Shown here: positions 14,057-16,976 of the stretch, piece after piece
Layout of the letters: every line of letters starts with the position of its first letter
Numbering within the stretch: the first letter of the stretch is position 1
NCBI GenBank assembly: GCA_038145405.1
Contig: JAYQPQ010000040.1
Coordinates: 1 to 16,976, forward strand
Length of the DNA stretch: 16,976 bases
Origin: JAYQPQ01 sp038145405
Lineage (GTDB): Bacteria > Pseudomonadota > Gammaproteobacteria > Pseudomonadales > GM7GCV1
Direction: 5' to 3'
Program-made: the position numbers and the translations under genes
Notes under the pieces: generated by a model
Told to the model about the DNA's origin: nothing
The model's input: the letters and a program-made list of their open reading frames with translations, nothing else
Databases searched by the model: none

Positions 14057-14833
14057 TTAGTCCAGCGGTCTGAAGCGGTCTCCGGTATAGAAGAAGCGGT
14101 AATAATCCGTGTCTGCCAGCTGCTTTAGATAGTCGTCCGGTAATGGCACCTTCTTCACTTCACGATAGGCCCCGGCGTACCACTTGTTCGAACCGCTGTT
14201 ACCCTTAGGTAAAGTAAAGTCGGGTATGCCGAGAAATTCGGCAACGTCGTGAACGCAGCGTTCGCGATCCTCCAGTCGAAACACCAGCAAATCTACGTTG
14301 CCTCGTTGGTATAGCAGGGCCCCGTTGCGGCAGTGCTTGTAGGTGTCCTGAAACACGTCGATACCGAACACTGCCTTTACCTGCTGATCGAACCAGACAC
14401 TGGCATTCTGGTGCGGGTACTCGGCGAGAAACACCTGCTGCAACTGCGCTGGCGTCAACTGATCAAAGCGGAATTTGCCGCGCTTCTCAAAGGTGGTGAT
14501 AGTCTGAAAAAAATCGGACAAGTTGCGCTCTCCTGGTTGGCGTGTCATGACAATGACTTTAAGCCGGCAGTTCTTCAGTATGCGGTACTGCAGCCAGGCC
14601 CAGTAGCGGTACCTGATGTTGCGAATAAAGCCACGCTTGACGTAATCGTCGTTGTCCAGGCGAAAGCGGTGTACCCGAAAGACCGGTTGATCCAGATCGA
14701 TCGACTGCAGATAGTGGTAGAGCGATGTCGATCCGACCTTGCCCATCTGGTAGATAAGAACGGCCTTGTTCCGGCGAGTTGCCAGCAGCAGTTGCTGATA
14801 GAGATCGACAGAGCGTTTGAGCTTGCGGAACAT
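14057..14833 (-). CDS. NKWYS-family putative capsular polysaccharide synthesis protein
   Basis: A 258-residue protein assigned to the NKWYS family of putative capsular polysaccharide synthesis proteins by NKWYAGAYREVKK (N216 to Y219, then on). The N-terminal AVLIYQMGKVGSTSLYHYL (24-42) is a sulfotransferase-like nucleotide-binding loop (GKVGSTS, 31-37), and KVIVMTRQPGERNLSDFFQT resembles the 3'-phosphate binding region (RxPxxRxxS). The protein may therefore transfer sulfate from PAPS; family function is not established. A basic N-terminus (MFRKLKR) precedes the loop. The start is ATG 14833; no Shine-Dalgarno is evident. The stop codon abuts that of the facing sulfotransferase gene. Confidence 0.82.
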   Translation of the reverse strand: MFRKLKRSVDLYQQLLLATRRNKAVLIYQMGKVGSTSLYHYLQSIDLDQPVFRVHRFRLDNDDYVKRGFIRNIRYRYWAWLQYRILKNCRLKVIVMTRQPGERNLSDFFQTITTFEKRGKFRFDQLTPAQLQQVFLAEYPHQNASVWFDQQVKAVFGIDVFQDTYKHCRNGALLYQRGNVDLLVFRLEDRERCVHDVAEFLGIPDFTLPKGNSGSNKWYAGAYREVKKVPLPDDYLKQLADTDYYRFFYTGDRFRPLD

Positions 14834-14960
14834 GGGATGGGCCAGTCTGAAAAGATGCTTGATTGCATTATCGCAGAGCCATCGACCGAGCAGAAATGGA
14901 AGCGCTTCAGAGGTCGTCGAGCGGCAGGAATGCTGGCCGGAACGGTGCTCTGCGCCGACG

Positions 14961-15017
14961 GAAAGTTTGGTTTAAAAAGCCCTTGACTCAGTGTGGCGGG
15001 AGTGTAAGATACGCGCC
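14961..15017 (+). promoter_or_regulatory. rRNA-type promoter upstream of tRNA-Ile
   Basis: The -35 TTGACT (14983-14988), a 16-base spacer and -10 TAAGAT (15005-15010) are followed by a GC-rich discriminator ACGCGCC (15011-15017). An A/T-rich stretch (14961-14979) sits where an UP element would be. The 16-base spacing and GCGCC discriminator are the pattern of stringently controlled rrn P1 promoters. It lies 117 bases before tRNA-Ile with no 16S gene between. The interval from the NKWYS gene start (14833) to this point shows nothing else. Confidence 0.85.
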
Positions 15018-15046
15018 CTCGACCCGGGTGACCCGGCGCTCGAAAA

Positions 15047-15057
15047 GTTCTTTAAAA
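15047..15057 (+). promoter_or_regulatory. boxA antitermination element, leader
   Basis: GTTCTTTAAAA lies 37 bases after the -10 hexamer and matches the boxA core (E. coli TGCTCTTTAACA), which loads the NusB/NusE (S10) complex on rRNA transcripts. Its presence marks this as a ribosomal leader even though 16S is absent. Confidence 0.7.
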
Positions 15058-15126
15058 GCTAATGACTGATCGCATTTTTCGGCGGCCCAAAGTCTGGGTA
15101 TGGCCGGGTTGAACAAGGCACCCCTA

Positions 15127-15203
<77 letters not shown>

Positions 15204-15223
15204 AAATTGTTTGGAAAGGGCTA

Positions 15224-15258
15224 TGGTTTTACAAAAAAAATCATGTAGAATTCGCGCC
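15224..15258 (+). promoter_or_regulatory. Possible internal promoter between tRNA-Ile and tRNA-Ala
   Basis: TAGAAT (15246-15251) followed by TCGCGCC (15252-15258) closely copies the -10/discriminator of the upstream rRNA promoter (TAAGAT-ACGCGCC). The -35 side is weak: TGGTTT at 16-base spacing, with an A-rich run between. If active, it would start tRNA-Ala/23S transcripts independently of tRNA-Ile. Confidence 0.45.
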
Positions 15259-15287
15259 CTCTTCGACCAGACAGGTTTTGGTGAGAG

Positions 15288-15363
15288 GGGGCTGTAGCTC
15301 AGCTGGGAGAGCGCCTGCCTTGCACGCAGGAGGTCAGCGGTTCGATCCCGCTCAGCTCCACCA
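15288..15363 (+). tRNA. alaT: tRNA-Ala (UGC)
   Basis: A complete 76-base cloverleaf: acceptor GGGGCTG pairs with CAGCTCC (one G-U pair), the D arm is AGCTCAGCTGGGAGAGC, the anticodon loop CTTGCAC has TGC at 15321-15323, the T arm is AGCGGTTCGATCCCGCT, and CCA is encoded. It is the usual second spacer tRNA and lies 84 bases after tRNA-Ile. A CCCTCT/AGAGGG stem flanks its 5' side, probably for processing. Confidence 0.97.
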
Positions 15364-15607
15364 TAAATGTGGTCAGAAGATCAGCAATGAGCAGCCTAAC
15401 ATCGGCTGTTGATTCCTGACCTTCGAGTCAAGTTCTTTAACAAGGTGAATGATTGATTGGGTGCTGCTTTAACTTCAGCTGGCAGCACCCTTGAATGAAA
15501 CAACCTTCGGGTTGGAGTAATTCATATACTGTATCAAGGCGAGTGTCTCTTAATGACACCTGTTTTTTTGATCATCGTTACTAAGGTGTTAGTCGTGGAC
15601 ATTATAT
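15364..15607 (+). other. Pre-23S spacer with processing hairpins
   Basis: A 244-base untranslated spacer. It holds an imperfect stem GGTCAG...CTGACC (about 15371-15421), a strong 9-bp hairpin GGGTGCTGC/GCAGCACCC (15459-15467 with 15482-15490), a CAACC-TTCG-GGTTG hairpin with a UUCG tetraloop (15501-15514), and a 5-bp GTGTC/GACAC hairpin (15543-15559) just before a T7 run (15563-15569). It ends in TTATATGGTCAAG, the usual entry into 23S. No protein gene is seen. Confidence 0.75.
15432..15443 (+). promoter_or_regulatory. boxA element before 23S rRNA
   Basis: GTTCTTTAACAA matches the boxA consensus and sits about 165 bases before 23S, the position of the spacer boxA in other gammaproteobacterial rrn operons. 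It keeps the antitermination complex on polymerase through 23S. Confidence 0.75.
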
Positions 15608-16976
15608 GGTCAAGCGACTAAGCGCACACGGTGGATGCCTTGGCAGTCAGAGGCGATGAAGGACGTGGAAATCTGCGATAAGCCCAGGTGAGCCGATAAC
15701 AGGCGCTATAACCTGGGATTTCCGAATGGGGAAACCCACCTGCTTGCAGGTATCTCATACTGAATACATAGGTATGAGAAGCGAACCCGGGGAACTGAAA
15801 CATCTAAGTACCCGGAGGAAAAGAAATCAACCGAGATTCCCCTAGTAGCGGCGAGCGAACGGGGATCAGCCCTTAAGCTGTGTTGTGGTTAATGGAACCT
15901 TCTGGAAAGTTGGGCGATACAGGGTGATAGCCCCGTACATGACAACCTATACACAGTGAAATCGAGTAGAACGGGACACGTGTTATCCTGTTTGAATATG
16001 GGGGGACCATCCTCCAAGGCTAAATACTACTGACTGACCGATAGTGAACCAGTACCGTGAGGGAAAGGCGAAAAGAACCCCTGTGAGGGGAGTGAAATAG
16101 AACCTGAAACCGTGTGCGTACAAGCAGTAGGAGCCCTTCGGGGTGACTGCGTACCTTTTGTATAATGGGTCAGCGACTTATTGTCTGTGGCAAGCTTAAC
16201 CGTTTAGGGTAGGCGTAGGGAAACCGAGTCTTAATAGGGCGTTCAGTCGCAGGCAATAGACCCGAAACCGGGCGATCTATCCATGAGCAGGCTGAAGGTG
16301 AGGTAACACTCACTGGAGGGCCGAACCCACGTCTGTTGAAAAAGACGGGGATGACTTGTGGATCGGAGTGAAAGGCTAATCAAGCCCGGAGATAGCTGGT
16401 TCTCCTCGAAAGCTATTTAGGTAGCGCCTCGCGTCCTCACCATTGGGGGTAGAGCACTGTTTCGGCTAGGGGGTCATCCCGACTTACCAACCCGATGCAA
16501 ACTCCGAATACCAATGAGTGCAATCGCGGGAGACAGACGGCGGGTGCTAACGTCCGTCGTCAAAAGGGAAACAACCCAGACCGTCAGCTAAGGTCCCAAA
16601 TATCAGTTAAGTGGGAAACGATGTGGGAAGGCTTAGACAGCTAGGAGGTTGGCTTAGAAGCAGCCATCCTTTAAAGAAAGCGTAATAGCTCACTAGTCGA
16701 GTCGGCCCGCGCGGAAGATTCAACGGGGCTAAACTGGTAACCGAAGCTACGGGTGCATGCTTTGCATGCGCGGTAGAGGAGCGTTCTGTAAGCCGCTGAA
16801 GGTGGATCGGAAGGTCTGCTGGAGGTATCAGAAGTGCGAATGCTGACATGAGTAACGATAATGCGGGTGAAAAACCCGCACGCCGGAAGACCAAGGGTTC
16901 CTGTCCAACGCTAATCGGGGCAGGGTTAGTCGGTCCCTAAGGCGAGGCCGATAGGCGTAGTCGATGGAAAACAGGT
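15608..16976 (+). rRNA. rrl: 23S ribosomal RNA, 5' part (partial)
   Basis: The gene begins GGTCAAGCGACTAAGCGCAC, close to the E. coli 23S start, and runs off the right edge near E. coli position 1385 (GCGTAGTCGATGGAAAACAG), so a little under half of the gene is present. The GTPase-associated centre is intact (CAGCCATCCTTTAAAGAAAG and GCGTAATAGCTCACT, near 16662-16695). No intervening sequence is evident. C1962, the target of the RlmI encoded at the other end, is in the part not covered. Confidence 0.97.

Noticed and set aside
14333..14986. A 217-codon open frame on the plus strand running into the rRNA promoter.
   Set aside because: Opposite the NKWYS gene and ends within the -35 hexamer; composition is a shadow of the minus-strand gene.
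15618..16894. Open frames within the 23S sequence.
   Set aside because: Highly conserved rRNA sequence; the frames are spurious.

Overview
The window is a piece of a gammaproteobacterial chromosome. RlmI, GmhA and HldE resemble their Escherichia coli counterparts, the rRNA and tRNA sequences are of gammaproteobacterial type, and the bases leading into 23S resemble the Pseudomonas spacer. It carries a surface-polysaccharide (LPS heptose) gene neighbourhood. The sequence does not identify a genus.

Layout. Positions 1-72 are the 3' end of a 16S rRNA gene, followed by a short trailer and a strong intrinsic terminator (140-170). No tRNA or 23S gene follows. Next is rlmI (23S rRNA methyltransferase, broken by a 10-N assembly gap), which converges on a secreted beta-barrel-like protein gene. 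A short scar (2778-3272) joins the tail of an unknown gene, the head of a short-chain dehydrogenase and the tail of a TPR protein. A cytochrome c' gene then converges on a membrane-anchored diheme cytochrome c gene.

Positions 4987-9684 hold ADP-heptose biosynthesis and use. gmhA-gmhB (+) face an operon on the minus strand (GT9 heptosyltransferase, GT4 glycosyltransferase, hldE). Together GmhA, GmhB and HldE make ADP-D-glycero-beta-D-manno-heptose; the epimerase HldD is not in the window. From 9684 a divergent plus-strand unit encodes a LIC12162-like putative transferase and a second GT4 glycosyltransferase. After it come a small SAM methyltransferase, a Sulfotransfer_2 protein and an NKWYS-family capsule-type protein with a sulfotransferase-like P-loop. 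These suggest that a surface glycan is methylated and/or sulfated.

The right end (14961-16976) is a second ribosomal unit: an rRNA-type promoter with boxA, tRNA-Ile(GAU), a possible internal promoter, tRNA-Ala(UGC), a structured spacer with a second boxA, and the first half of 23S rRNA. No 16S gene lies between that promoter and tRNA-Ile. The main observation is therefore that the 16S gene and the tRNA-Ile/tRNA-Ala/23S genes lie about 15 kb apart in separate transcription units. Such a split rRNA operon is unusual for a gammaproteobacterium. Assembly error has to be excluded, but the terminator after 16S and the rRNA promoter before tRNA-Ile argue that the split is real.
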